From positions 806,001 through 870,000 of the forward strand of contig NZ_CP036426.1 of NCBI RefSeq assembly GCF_007752535.1: DNA of 64,000 nucleotides, given 5' to 3'. The notes below the pieces were generated by a model. That model had not been told where the DNA came from, ran no database searches, and worked only from the letters and a program-made list of their open reading frames with translations. Source of the DNA: Tautonia plasticadhaerens. GTDB taxonomy: Bacteria > Planctomycetota > Planctomycetia > Isosphaerales > Isosphaeraceae. Made by a program: the position numbers and the translations under genes. Positions 18,923 to 28,501 of the stretch are shown piece after piece (positions within the stretch are counted from its first letter, which is position 1; each line of letters starts with the position of its first letter).

Positions 18923-21082
18923 TCAGTTGATCATGGTGATGCCGCCCTTGGCGGTCAGCATCGCGGTGCCGTTGACCTGGGTCATCAGGCCCTTGACCTC
19001 GGTCATGATCGTCCCCTCGACCTTGACCATCATCCCCTTGATCGTCACGCCCATCTGATCCACCTTGATGCTGCTCTGGCCGACCTTCAGCTCGATCGAC
19101 TGCATCGCTTCGGTCGAGCTCTTGCCCAGGTTCAGCTTGGTGGTCTGGTTGCCCAGCTTGATCGTCAGGGCGTCATTCCCCATGTCGATCGTCACGTCCC
19201 GGTTGCCCATCTTGACCTGGAGCGTCTCGTTCCCGGTCTCGATCGTGGCGGTCCGGTCCTTGTGCACGGTGGTCGTCTGGCTGCTGCCCGAGGCCGCCGG
19301 GTCGCCGACCTTGATGACCTGGTTGTTGAAGACGGTGGTCGACTGGCTGCCGTCGTCCGCCTGGGTCTTGCCGGCGCCGACGGTGAGATCCTGGTTGTTG
19401 AAGATCTCGACCGTCTGGTCGCCCTTGTCCTTCTTCTCGAAGCCGATCTTGTGGGTGTCGTTGTTCTCGACCACGCGGTCGAAGTCCTTCTCGGCGTGGA
19501 CGTAGACCTGCTCCTCCCCCTTCTTGTCCTCGAAGCGGATCTCGTTGAAATTGTCGGGGGAGCCTTGCAGGGTGCTCCGGCTCTTGATGCCGCTCTGGGT
19601 CTTGTTGTCGGGCAGGGTGTAGGGTGGCATCTGGTCGGCGTTGTAGACGCTGCCGACGATGATCGGGCAGTCCGGATCTCCCTCCTCGAAGGCGACGATC
19701 ACCTCCTGGCCGATCCGGGGGATGTGGATCCCGCCCCAGTTCTTGCCCGCCCAGATCGAGCCGACCCGGATCCAGCAGGAACTGGAGGAGTCCCTGGTCC
19801 CCTCGCGGTCCCAGTGGAACTGGGCCTTCACGCGACCATATTTATCGGTGAAGATTTCTTCCCCCGCCGGGCCGACGACGGTGGCCGTCTGCGTCCCCTG
19901 CACGATCGGCTTGGGCGTCAGGCGGCGGGGGCGGAAGGGCAGGGCGGCCGGGATGCAGGAGAAGCTGTTGCGGTAGTCCATCTCCCCGCCCGACTCCGAG
20001 CGATAGTCCCCCCCCAGCCGGGCCGAGTGCCGGACGGAGGTGATCACGTACGGCCCGTCGGCGTCGAAGTGGTCCTTGAGCGTGAACCGGTACCCGGCGC
20101 ACATCGCCCGGCAGTGCCCCGAGCCCTGGATCACCAGGCCGGCGGCGGCCTCCTCCTGCATCCGGATGGCGACCGTCCGGGCGTTGTCCTCGAAGATCTT
20201 CTGGACGTCCGATGCGCGGTCGCCGCCGCCGGGGTCGACGCCGTCGAACCTCTGGGCGTACTCGCCGGGGAAATCGTAGATCTCCAGCTTCTCGTTGTTG
20301 CCGAGCTTCATCTTGTGCGTGATCGTGCCCGCCTGGACGCTGTCCATGACGAGCTTCTCGGCGTCGAGGTGCTTGCCCGGCAGCTCGAAGCAGTGGTCCC
20401 AGAGGGTGTACTTGCCCGACCGGAATTCCTGCACCTTCTCCCAGCCGTAGATGCCGTCGAGGTTGCGCTCGCCCCCCTCGGCCACCTCGAACTCGACGGT
20501 GGACCCGCCGGGGAGGTCCGGGTGCCCCTGGGGCGTGTTGATCAGCACCAGGGTGTGGCTGCCCTCCGAGTGCTCGAAGAAGTAGGAGATGCCCTCCTCC
20601 TCCATCAGCCGGCTGACGAAGTTGAAGTCGGTCTCCCGGTACTGCACGCAGTAGTCGCGCGGGTGGAAGGTCCCCTGGAGCCGGATCGAGGTCGACAGCC
20701 CGGCGAACACCTCCCGGAGGATGTCCGGCACGGACTTCTGCTGGAAGATCCGGCTGCGGGCGACCCGGGTCAGCAGCCAGAGTTCCGGGACGACCTCCAT
20801 CCGGAACGAGGTGAAGTACCCGCTCCGGGCCCCCTGTCCGATCCGGCTGCAGATCCCGCTGATGGACCGTCGGCCGTCCTTCAGGGCGAGACTCGCCGTG
20901 ACCTTCTGCCCCAGGAGCCGGTCGAAGGGGACCGTGGTCCCGTTCTCGGCCTCCAGTTCGAGCTGGAAGGAGAACAGTTGCGAGAGCCCCTCGACCCCCT
21001 CGATCCCGAGCAGCAGCAGCGCGTCTTCGCCGAGCGGCGTCGTCACCGACAGGAAGCGATTCGTCTGGGTGTTCGTCGCCAT
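18923..21082 (-). CDS. vgrG: T6SS spike protein VgrG (TssI)
   Basis: 719 residues from the ATG giving MATNTQTNRFLSVTTPLGED. The frame is open to 21631, but that extension is low-complexity and non-coding. The gp27-like part includes LFSFQLELEAENGTTVPFD and FNFVSRLMEEEGISYFFEHS. The OB/gp5 part has DKYGRVKAQFHWDREG, CWIRVGSIWAGKNWGGIHIP and EVIVAFEEGDPDCPIIVGSV. The end is a long beta-repeat needle (DRTATIETGNETLQVKMGN..., then GMMVKVEGTIMTEVKG). It has no fused toxin domain that I recognise. VgrG trimers cap the Hcp tube and bind PAAR. First gene of the vgrG-DUF6931-PAAR unit. Confidence 0.95.
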   Translation of the reverse strand: MATNTQTNRFLSVTTPLGEDALLLLGIEGVEGLSQLFSFQLELEAENGTTVPFDRLLGQKVTASLALKDGRRSISGICSRIGQGARSGYFTSFRMEVVPELWLLTRVARSRIFQQKSVPDILREVFAGLSTSIRLQGTFHPRDYCVQYRETDFNFVSRLMEEEGISYFFEHSEGSHTLVLINTPQGHPDLPGGSTVEFEVAEGGERNLDGIYGWEKVQEFRSGKYTLWDHCFELPGKHLDAEKLVMDSVQAGTITHKMKLGNNEKLEIYDFPGEYAQRFDGVDPGGGDRASDVQKIFEDNARTVAIRMQEEAAAGLVIQGSGHCRAMCAGYRFTLKDHFDADGPYVITSVRHSARLGGDYRSESGGEMDYRNSFSCIPAALPFRPRRLTPKPIVQGTQTATVVGPAGEEIFTDKYGRVKAQFHWDREGTRDSSSSCWIRVGSIWAGKNWGGIHIPRIGQEVIVAFEEGDPDCPIIVGSVYNADQMPPYTLPDNKTQSGIKSRSTLQGSPDNFNEIRFEDKKGEEQVYVHAEKDFDRVVENNDTHKIGFEKKDKGDQTVEIFNNQDLTVGAGKTQADDGSQSTTVFNNQVIKVGDPAASGSSQTTTVHKDRTATIETGNETLQVKMGNRDVTIDMGNDALTIKLGNQTTKLNLGKSSTEAMQSIELKVGQSSIKVDQMGVTIKGMMVKVEGTIMTEVKGLMTQVNGTAMLTAKGGITMIN

Positions 21083-21317
21083 GACCCCTCCCGGCACCAT
21101 CCGGAGCACGCCCTCGACGGCCCGCCGCACCGCCGGCGGCGCCCCATTGTTCCACGTCCCGGGCCGACGGGCAAAGGCCCAGGCGGGCCCGACCGGTCCT
21201 GCGTCCTCGGGGCTCGGCCCGCCCGCTACCCCTCTGTTCGACAATCGGGGGGGCGACGCGACACCTCGGGTCGAGCGGCGGCCGGGGCGAGGGGGGGACG
21301 ATCGGCGATCGACGGGG

Positions 21318-22304
21318 TCAGTCCCGCCCCGGGTCGTCCTCGGCGTCGGGCGACCCGAGCGACCGATAGAGGCGGGCCAGCTCGACCAGAAGGGGTTCGA
21401 GCCGCTCGTAGTAGGCGTCCTCGCCCAGCTCGGCTTTCCGGTCACGCAGGTCGGCGATCTCGGCCTCCAGCTCGTCCCGACGGGCCCGGACCTCCGCCGG
21501 CATGTCCCGCTCGCGATCGCTCGGGATGAGGTGGAACTGGTGGGCCCGGACCCCGTCCGCTTCGGCGTCGTCGGCGGGCCGCTTCGTGGCCCGGACGCCC
21601 CGGAACCAGTCGGGGGGGGTGCCGAGGCCATCCCCGTTGTCGTCGAGCAGCGGGTGCTCGGTCGCCAGCCGGGCCTCGGTCCGATAGAACTCGGCGACCC
21701 GGGCCCCGGCCATCAGGTACGCCTCCAGCAGCGAGACCTGGTCGTCCTTGTCCAGGTCGGCCGACGGGTCGGCGATCGCCTCCGACAGGAATCCGCCGAA
21801 CCGGGCGAGATTCTGCTCGTCACCGCTGCGGGTGGCGGTCACGACGACGCGGTCACCTCCCGAGAGCGCGTTGATGAACGGCCCGCTCGCCGAGGCGCAG
21901 TTGATGACCGCCGTCGGCCCCGTCGTCCCGGCGAGCCAGCCGGCCAGCTCGGCGGCCGAGACGTCCGGACCCCGGAGGTTGAACTTGGCCTCCTGGCCGT
22001 CGAAGGTGCCATGTCCGATGAACACCACCCAGAGCGGCCCGCCGGCCGACGACGACGAGGCCAGTGTCTCCCTCAAGCGGTCCCGGTCGTCCATGCCGTC
22101 CGGCTCGTCGTCGCCGATCCGGATCAGCTCGGCACCGGCGGGGGAGGCGGCGTCGGCCCAGCGATCGGCCCAGGAGCGGAACTGCTCGTCGTATTCGGGA
22201 TCGCCCGGCGCGCCGATCACCACGACGACCCGGGCCTGGACCGGCCGGGGGTCGTCGGCCGGGCCGATCGCCAGGGAGCAGAGCGAGGCGAGGAGGATCG
22301 TCAT
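21318..22304 (-). CDS. exported caspase-like (C13/C14-fold) peptidase
   Basis: 328 residues with a short signal peptide (MTILLASLCSLAIG). The caspase-like core has VVFIGHGTFDG with His98 and AVINCASASGPFI with Cys136, then VVVTATRSGDEQN and FGGFLSEAI. The putative His/Cys dyad is intact. LDKDDQVSLLEA (about 184-195) and LDDNGDGLG (about 220-228) look like calcium-loop sequences. The C-terminal third is helical and charged. Last gene of the MoxR operon, 9 bases after the GATase-like gene. Bacterial relatives with this arrangement are annotated as C13 or caspase-family peptidases; the substrate is unknown. Confidence 0.82.
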   Translation of the reverse strand: MTILLASLCSLAIGPADDPRPVQARVVVVIGAPGDPEYDEQFRSWADRWADAASPAGAELIRIGDDEPDGMDDRDRLRETLASSSSAGGPLWVVFIGHGTFDGQEAKFNLRGPDVSAAELAGWLAGTTGPTAVINCASASGPFINALSGGDRVVVTATRSGDEQNLARFGGFLSEAIADPSADLDKDDQVSLLEAYLMAGARVAEFYRTEARLATEHPLLDDNGDGLGTPPDWFRGVRATKRPADDAEADGVRAHQFHLIPSDRERDMPAEVRARRDELEAEIADLRDRKAELGEDAYYERLEPLLVELARLYRSLGSPDAEDDPGRD

Positions 22305-22313
22305 CGAGGGGAC

Positions 22314-24674
22314 TCACGAGAGGCCGTTGATGCGCCTCAGCCCCCACTCGGCGACCAGGCAGGAGAGGGCGACGAGGAAGTAGAGCGGGTGATGCCAGAG
22401 CGGCGAGGTCCACGGCTCGGTGATCGGCGCCGATCGCCGGGAGAGGCCCGAGACGAAGGCGTCGAGCCGGTCGGGGTCGACGACCTCGCCCCCGGTCCGC
22501 TCGGCGATGCGATCGGCGAAGTCGCGATCCGGATCGAGCCTGGCGAACTCGTCGGCCGACGGCTGCGCCGCCCAGCCGGCCTCCCGACGGCCCAGCTCGG
22601 CACCGTCCGGGCCGTAGGCGTTGGCGACGAAGCGATGGGGCCCGGGCTGCCGGGTGGCATACGAGGCGACGTAGGAGCCGGGCTCCCGGTCGTCGGGCTC
22701 GGCGTCGAGGGTGAGCGTGACGCCGTCGGGCGTGGCGACGGCGAGGGACACCTTCGCGTCGTCGAGGGGCCGATAGTCCGGGTCGCGGACCCGGACGGTC
22801 AGCCGGACTGCGGGGGACCCCGAGTCGTCCTCCGGGCGGACGTCCAGCTCGACCCGCTCGGGCACGTCGGCCACGAGCCATCGGACCGACTGCCGCCAGG
22901 CGCGGTCGAAGTCGTCCTCGGCCGGGTCCCGGCGTCGGAGCCCCCAGCGCCAGAGGTCGCCGATCATCAGGGCGGCCACGTGACCCCGGCCGAATTGCTG
23001 GGCCACCAGTGCGGGCCGGGCGTCGCCGCCGGGGGCGACGACCTGGGACAGCACCACGGCCCCCGGCTTCAGCCCGCCGACCCGGCTGAGGGTCCGGAAG
23101 GGCGGCATCGAGGCCAGCCGCCTCCGCTCGTCCTCCTCGGTCGTCCGGGTACGGACCCAGGGCTGGAGCCACCCCTCCCGGGTCAGCACGAGCCGGAACT
23201 CCGGGGCCTCGGCCGGGGGGGGGGCGACCCGATCGAGGTAGACCGGCAGCAGGTCGCCGATCGGGGTCCGGTCGTATCCGCCGTCGGCGAAGCCGTCCGG
23301 CCCGCCGAGCATCAGCAGGCCGCCGCCCCGGACGCTGACGAAATCGCGGACGAGTGCGCGTTGATCCGCCGAGAAGAACTCCGACTCCAGGTCGTCGACG
23401 ATGACCGCGTGGTAGCGGTACAGGTCCTCGGCGGCCCTGGGGAACCCCTCGCGCAGCTCGAACTCGTCGGCCGTGTTCAGGCGGACGAGCACCGCCTCGT
23501 CGCGGCGCTCGGCCGTCTCGTCGTCCGGGTTCTCGAACCCGTCGTAGAGCGGGCTGGCCGACCGGGTCCCCTCCGCCTGGAAGTCGAACTTCGGCTGCCG
23601 CTTGGCGATCCGCAGCAGCCCGACCAGGTCGACCTGGTCGTCCCCCTGCAACGCCCGCTTGAGGAACTTGAACTCCCAGTTCGGCCGGCCGCTGACGTAG
23701 AGCACCCGGAACGGCCCGCCCCCCTGGTCGACGACCAGCAGGCGGTCGTTGTTCGCCAGGGTCTGCTCGACCGGCGATGCCCCCTCGTCCGGGCCCGACA
23801 TGACCGCCTCCTCGTCCGAGGCGGCGAAGGCGCGGACGGTGTAGAACGAGACCCCGCTCCGCTCGGGCCGGAACTGGAAGCGGAAGCCCAGTGGGCGGCC
23901 CTCGCCCTCCGGCGTCGCCTCCTCCCGGGCGACCTCTTTCCCGAATTCGTCGAGCAGGACGGCCACGACCGGCTCCCGGCCGACGCCGACCGCCGAGACG
24001 TCCGCCCGGACGACCGCCGGCGCCGCGTCGAAGTTCGTCTCGCTGACCGAGACGCCCGTCACCCCCACGTCCCGGCCGGCCCTCCGCCCCCCCGGCAAGA
24101 GGGGGTAGACCGGCGGCAATCCCGACCAGTCGACCTCCCCCGAGTCCGTCCGATTGCCGTCGGTCACGAGCAGCACCCCGGCCAGCGGCAGGCCCCGGAA
24201 GCGGCGCGAGACGGCCGCCAGCGCGGTGCCGATCGCCGACCCGGCGCCGTCGAAGCGGAGGGCCTCGAAGCCGTCGACGCCCCGGAGGGTCGAATCGAAT
24301 GAATAGCTACGGACGTCGAAATCCTGGCCGAGTCGGGTCCGCCACTCCGACTCGCCGAGCAGGAGATCCTGGAACTGCTCGCCACGCGATCGGCCCTCGC
24401 CCGCATCCCGGATGATCAGGCTCGCGCTATTGTCCGCGACGATGGCGAAGGCGTTCGCCCCCGGGCGGGGCCGGGTGCCGGTCAGCAGCGGTTCGAGCAG
24501 GCTGAGTGCCAGCACCGTCAGGGCGATCCCCTTGAGCAACGCCCCCGCCAGCCGCACCGGCGTCCGGGCCCTGGCCCGGCCGTAGCTCCAGAGCACGGCC
24601 AGGGTCGAGACGCCGAGCAGCCCCAGCGCCCCGGCCATCCATTCGGGGGACCCCCAGACGATCGTCGGCATCAT
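22314..24674 (-). CDS. GATase-like/VWA-related membrane protein of MoxR operon
   Basis: 786 residues. Two membrane segments near the N-terminus (about 12-31 and 42-64), a VWA-like domain beginning AFAIVADNSASLIIRD where DxSxS is reduced to DNSAS, and SAIGTALAAV. A GATase-like segment follows with VLYVSGRPNWEFKFLKRALQ and VDDLESEFFSADQRALVRDFV, then GGGLLMLGGPDGFADGGY; the Cys-His catalytic pair of true amidotransferases is not seen. A C-terminal membrane segment lies at about 762-780. Overlaps the DUF4175-like gene by 4 bases. Proteins of this layout accompany BatA-type genes in planctomycetes; the function is not known. Confidence 0.82.
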   Translation of the reverse strand: MMPTIVWGSPEWMAGALGLLGVSTLAVLWSYGRARARTPVRLAGALLKGIALTVLALSLLEPLLTGTRPRPGANAFAIVADNSASLIIRDAGEGRSRGEQFQDLLLGESEWRTRLGQDFDVRSYSFDSTLRGVDGFEALRFDGAGSAIGTALAAVSRRFRGLPLAGVLLVTDGNRTDSGEVDWSGLPPVYPLLPGGRRAGRDVGVTGVSVSETNFDAAPAVVRADVSAVGVGREPVVAVLLDEFGKEVAREEATPEGEGRPLGFRFQFRPERSGVSFYTVRAFAASDEEAVMSGPDEGASPVEQTLANNDRLLVVDQGGGPFRVLYVSGRPNWEFKFLKRALQGDDQVDLVGLLRIAKRQPKFDFQAEGTRSASPLYDGFENPDDETAERRDEAVLVRLNTADEFELREGFPRAAEDLYRYHAVIVDDLESEFFSADQRALVRDFVSVRGGGLLMLGGPDGFADGGYDRTPIGDLLPVYLDRVAPPPAEAPEFRLVLTREGWLQPWVRTRTTEEDERRRLASMPPFRTLSRVGGLKPGAVVLSQVVAPGGDARPALVAQQFGRGHVAALMIGDLWRWGLRRRDPAEDDFDRAWRQSVRWLVADVPERVELDVRPEDDSGSPAVRLTVRVRDPDYRPLDDAKVSLAVATPDGVTLTLDAEPDDREPGSYVASYATRQPGPHRFVANAYGPDGAELGRREAGWAAQPSADEFARLDPDRDFADRIAERTGGEVVDPDRLDAFVSGLSRRSAPITEPWTSPLWHHPLYFLVALSCLVAEWGLRRINGLS

Positions 24675-27600
24675 TCACCGCTCCCGAGGCGTTCGAAGTA
24701 GCGGCGGACCCCCTCGGCGAACCGGGGGGGCACCGGATCGCGGTCGATCGGCACCAGGTCGTCGGGCGACTCCCGACGCCTCAGCTCCTCGGCCACCCGG
24801 TCGCGCAGGTCCCGGATCGGCTCGGCGACGAGGCCCTGCAGCTTCGTCCAGTCGGGCTCCCTGGCGTGCCGACGGAACTCCTCCCGGGCGGCGCGGACTC
24901 GGTCCCGGATCCGGGCGGCCTCGGCGCTCAGCTCGGGATCATCGAGCAGTTCCTCGACGTCCCGCATTCGATCGGACCACTCCCGGAACCCTCCCCCGGT
25001 GATCGGCCCGCCGGGGCCGCTCCGGCCGCCGGCCTGGAAGGGGTCGAGCAGCTGCTCCAGGCCCGGGGCGCTCCCGCCGCCTCCCTGCGAGCCGCCCCGT
25101 TGCCCGTCCTGCCCTCCCCGCGAGTCGCCCTGGCCGTCGCCCTGCTGCTGGCCGTCCTGCTGACCTCTGGGGCCTTCGTCTTCTCCCTCGGGACCCGGTT
25201 GCTGCCCGCCTTCCTGCCCGCCTTCGCCGGGCTGGGCTCCGCCCGGTTGACCGTCTCCCGGCTGCCCTTCGCCTGGCTGCTGACCCTCCGGCTGTCCTTC
25301 GCCTTGCTGACCCTGACCAGAAGGGCGTTCTCCCTGCGGCGTCTCGTCCGGCTGTCGGTCTCCCGAGTCCTGCCGACCTCCCGGGTTCCCGGGGCCCTCC
25401 TGCGGATCGTCCTGCCCTTCGGGGCCGAGCATGTCCAGCGCATCGAACGGGTCGAGGGTGGGATCGTCCGCGGAGGCCCCCGCCGTCCCTCCGGGGATCC
25501 CCGGCTCCGATGCGTCCCCCGGCTCACCCCGCCCGGCCGAGGCCGACCGCCCGATCTCCCGTCCCACCTGCTCGGAGAGGTCGTCCAGCTCGTCCTGGGC
25601 CAGGCGGAGGGCGGCGGTGTCGCCGCCGAGGACGCGGTCGGCGGCCCGATCCACCCCCTCGCTCAGCTCGTCCAGTCCTTCGGCCGCGGCCCGGGAGGCC
25701 CGGGCGGCTTCCTCGTTCACGCCGAGGCCGGCGAGCTGCTCGGCGGCCTCGATCGCCTGCGAGACGGACTGCTGGTCGGCGCGTCGGATCGCCTCGAACA
25801 GCTCCTCGGCCAGCAGGGGTTCGGTCTCCTCGGCGTCCTGGACCGTCTGCTTCATCCGTTCGACGAGTGCCTCGTACTGCTCGCGCTGCCCGGCCAGTTC
25901 CTCCCCGACCTGGTCGCCTTCGGATTCGCCCCGGAGCGACCGCCGAGAATCCCCTTCGGGGTCGGAGAGCCGCTCGGTGAGTTCGTCCTGCGACTCGGCG
26001 AGTTCTCGGGCCTGGTCGCGCATCTCGCGGAGATCCTCCTCGAAGCGGTCGGAGGTCTGCTGGCGGAGTTCCTCCCGCAGCTCGTCGAGCCCTCGGCCGG
26101 CCCGGGTGCCCTCCGTGATCGCCTGCGAGAGCTGGCCCGCCTCGAGCGCCTCGCTGGCCTGGCGGAGGTGCTCCCGACTCTGCTCGACCTGCTGCCGGGC
26201 CTCGGCCATCCGATCGCGATTCTCCTCGCGCTCCATGCGTTCCCGGAGCTCGTCGGCGTCCCGGAGCATCTGCTGCTGCTGCTCCCGGAGCCGCTTGAGC
26301 TGCCGCTCGATCTCCTCGCGCTGTTGCTCGTCCTCGGCGGCTTCCAGGGCCGATTGCAACTCCTGGAGCCGCTCGTTCAGGTCCTCCTGGCGCCGGGCGA
26401 GTTCCTGCAAGCGGTTGAGCACCTGGCGAAGCTCGCGCTGCTCCTGGGTCTGCTGGGTGAGCGACTCCTGCTGGGCCGATCGCTGCTGCTCGTAGCGGTT
26501 CTCGTCGTTGGAGAGTTCGAGTTCCTGCAACTGCCGCTGCGACGGCCCGCCCGCACCTCCGCCCCCGCCCGCCTGGCCGGGCTGGCCCTGGACGACCTGG
26601 AACTCGCGGTCCCGGAGCTTGAGCAACGCCTGATAGGCGGCCTGCTCGGACGCCAGCGCCGATTCGAGCGGGCCAGGATCCGGCCCCTCGGCCGATTCGG
26701 CCAGCCGATCGGCCGCGTCCTCCATGAAGCCGGTCGCCTGGCCCATCGCCTCGATGGAGCCCGGGTCGCGCAGCTCCCCCGCGAGTTCGCCCGCCTGCGC
26801 GATCGCCGAGCGCTGGGACTCCAGCACCACTCCCGCGTCGGCCGCGAACGAATCGGGGAGCGTCGAGGCGACCGAGGTGCGGCGGATCAGGCCCCAGGTG
26901 GCGTTGATGATCTGCTTCTGCAAGTCGGCCAGCTCCATCGCCTGCTGCGCGTTGCCGCCCTGCGGCCCCTGGCCCGGCGGCTGGCCTCCGGAGGGCTGCT
27001 CGCCCTGCCGGAAGATCTCCTCGAAGGGGCGGATCTCGGCGAAGTACATGTCACCGGACGTCCGCCGGGGCTGGCCGTCCGGGCCGACGTCCTCCGCCCA
27101 GAAGTGGTACGACGCGAGCTGGTCCGGCTCGACTCCCAGCGCCTCGAAGGCGATCAGGTGCCCCGACTCGGCCTCCTTCGAGGCGGGCTCGGGCGTCCCC
27201 AGGACGATCTCCCGCGGGTCCTTGCCCGCCAGCATCAGGGTGACGCCGTGCCGGACCAGGCCGAAGTCGTCGGTCAGCTCGGCCCCCAGGCTCAGCTCCT
27301 CGATCGGCGACACCCGGACGTCCCGGGCCGGTCGGGCGACCCGGATCTCGGCGGGCCGGTTCCGGGTGACGTTGATCGACAGCTCGGTGGGATTCTCGTT
27401 CGATCGCCCGTCGGGGTCGACCAGCTCGACCCGATAGCGCTTCGGGTCGGTGAGCGTCAATCTCGTGGCGTAGACGCCGCTGCCCTCGCCCGCCGAGGCG
27501 AGGTCGACGACCTCCTCGCCGTCCACGAGCCGGGCCGTCGCGACCTCCTTGTTGAGCCGGAACCGGAGCGTCAGCTCCGTCCCCTCCACCGCCGTGACGT

Positions 27601-28501
27601 GCCGGACGTCCTCGACGGTCCTGGCCGACAGGCCCGTGTATCCGGGGAACGCGAGGTCGGCGTCGACCCGGAGGACCTCCGGGTAGTCGAACACCGTGAC
27701 CCGGTAGGGCTCGCTCGCGCGCCCGGCGAAGGCGACGCGGTAGGTCAGGTCGGCGTCCACCCGGTCGATCCGGGCCGCGAAGGTCGGGTCTTCCAGGCTC
27801 CGGGCCATCGGGCGGAGGGCCTCGGCGGTCTCGCCGCCCTCGACGACCAGCGTCGCCTCCCCCGGCACGGCGGCGTTGAACCGGGCCACGACCAGCAGCG
27901 AGGTGCCCCGCTCGATCTCCGCGTCACCCGGCTCGACGACCAGCCCCGAGGCGATCCGGCCCGCGTCCGCCGAGATCGCCGATCGGCCCCCCGGCGGCGT
28001 CCGCAGGGCCAGCATCAGCGCGACCACGATCAGCCCGCCGAGCGTCGCCGCGTGGGAGAGCTCCGAGGCCCAGAGTGCCCACCCCGGGACCGACTCGTCC
28101 CAGTCGTGCTCCCGACGGTGGTCGAGTACCCCTTGCAGGACCGCCTGCCTCAGGAAGGTCCGGCCCGACTCGGGAGCCTCGGCGTCCCCCTCGACCACGA
28201 CGAGCAGGCCGGTCGCCAGCTCCGGGTACCGCGCCTCGATCCGCCGGGCGATCCCCCGCCGGTCCCGGGCCGACCGATACGCGACGACCGCGACGACCAG
28301 CCCGGAGGCCCCCGCCAGCCCGGCGAAGATCAGGCCCAGCCTCCAGCCGACCAGCGGCGACGCCCCCCGGCTCGACAGGGCGTCCAGGCCGATCCCGACG
28401 AGGAGCCAGGCCAGCCAGCAGGCGGCCAGGGCCCCCCAGAGGCGGACGTTCCGCAGCCGACGGGCGACCTCGTCGATCGCCTCCCTCAGTTCGCCGCTCA
28501 T
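24671..28501 (-). CDS. large DUF4175-like coiled-coil membrane protein
   Basis: 1276 residues from MSGELREAIDEVARRLRNVR, whose ATGA overlaps the stop of the BatA-like gene; the longer open frame upstream is antisense-like Arg/Gly sequence. Membrane segments lie at about 23-40, 53-75 and 145-165. A periplasmic beta-rich region with VDADLTYRVAFAGRASEPY and SINVTRNRPAEIRVA comes next. A long coiled coil from about 640 to 1000 is full of Gln/Glu/Arg (LQELARRQEDLNERLQELQS). A Gly/Gln/Pro low-complexity tract at about 1070-1160 (GEGQPEGQQPGEGQPG) precedes a charged C-terminal domain. Matches the DUF4175-type protein of MoxR/BatA operons; probable envelope scaffold. Confidence 0.8.
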   Translation of the reverse strand: MSGELREAIDEVARRLRNVRLWGALAACWLAWLLVGIGLDALSSRGASPLVGWRLGLIFAGLAGASGLVVAVVAYRSARDRRGIARRIEARYPELATGLLVVVEGDAEAPESGRTFLRQAVLQGVLDHRREHDWDESVPGWALWASELSHAATLGGLIVVALMLALRTPPGGRSAISADAGRIASGLVVEPGDAEIERGTSLLVVARFNAAVPGEATLVVEGGETAEALRPMARSLEDPTFAARIDRVDADLTYRVAFAGRASEPYRVTVFDYPEVLRVDADLAFPGYTGLSARTVEDVRHVTAVEGTELTLRFRLNKEVATARLVDGEEVVDLASAGEGSGVYATRLTLTDPKRYRVELVDPDGRSNENPTELSINVTRNRPAEIRVARPARDVRVSPIEELSLGAELTDDFGLVRHGVTLMLAGKDPREIVLGTPEPASKEAESGHLIAFEALGVEPDQLASYHFWAEDVGPDGQPRRTSGDMYFAEIRPFEEIFRQGEQPSGGQPPGQGPQGGNAQQAMELADLQKQIINATWGLIRRTSVASTLPDSFAADAGVVLESQRSAIAQAGELAGELRDPGSIEAMGQATGFMEDAADRLAESAEGPDPGPLESALASEQAAYQALLKLRDREFQVVQGQPGQAGGGGGAGGPSQRQLQELELSNDENRYEQQRSAQQESLTQQTQEQRELRQVLNRLQELARRQEDLNERLQELQSALEAAEDEQQREEIERQLKRLREQQQQMLRDADELRERMEREENRDRMAEARQQVEQSREHLRQASEALEAGQLSQAITEGTRAGRGLDELREELRQQTSDRFEEDLREMRDQARELAESQDELTERLSDPEGDSRRSLRGESEGDQVGEELAGQREQYEALVERMKQTVQDAEETEPLLAEELFEAIRRADQQSVSQAIEAAEQLAGLGVNEEAARASRAAAEGLDELSEGVDRAADRVLGGDTAALRLAQDELDDLSEQVGREIGRSASAGRGEPGDASEPGIPGGTAGASADDPTLDPFDALDMLGPEGQDDPQEGPGNPGGRQDSGDRQPDETPQGERPSGQGQQGEGQPEGQQPGEGQPGDGQPGGAQPGEGGQEGGQQPGPEGEDEGPRGQQDGQQQGDGQGDSRGGQDGQRGGSQGGGGSAPGLEQLLDPFQAGGRSGPGGPITGGGFREWSDRMRDVEELLDDPELSAEAARIRDRVRAAREEFRRHAREPDWTKLQGLVAEPIRDLRDRVAEELRRRESPDDLVPIDRDPVPPRFAEGVRRYFERLGSGE

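Noticed and set aside
20721-24302. 1193-codon open frame opposite vgrG, the caspase-like and GATase-like genes
   Set aside because: It crosses three recognised genes and their gaps and has no domain of its own.
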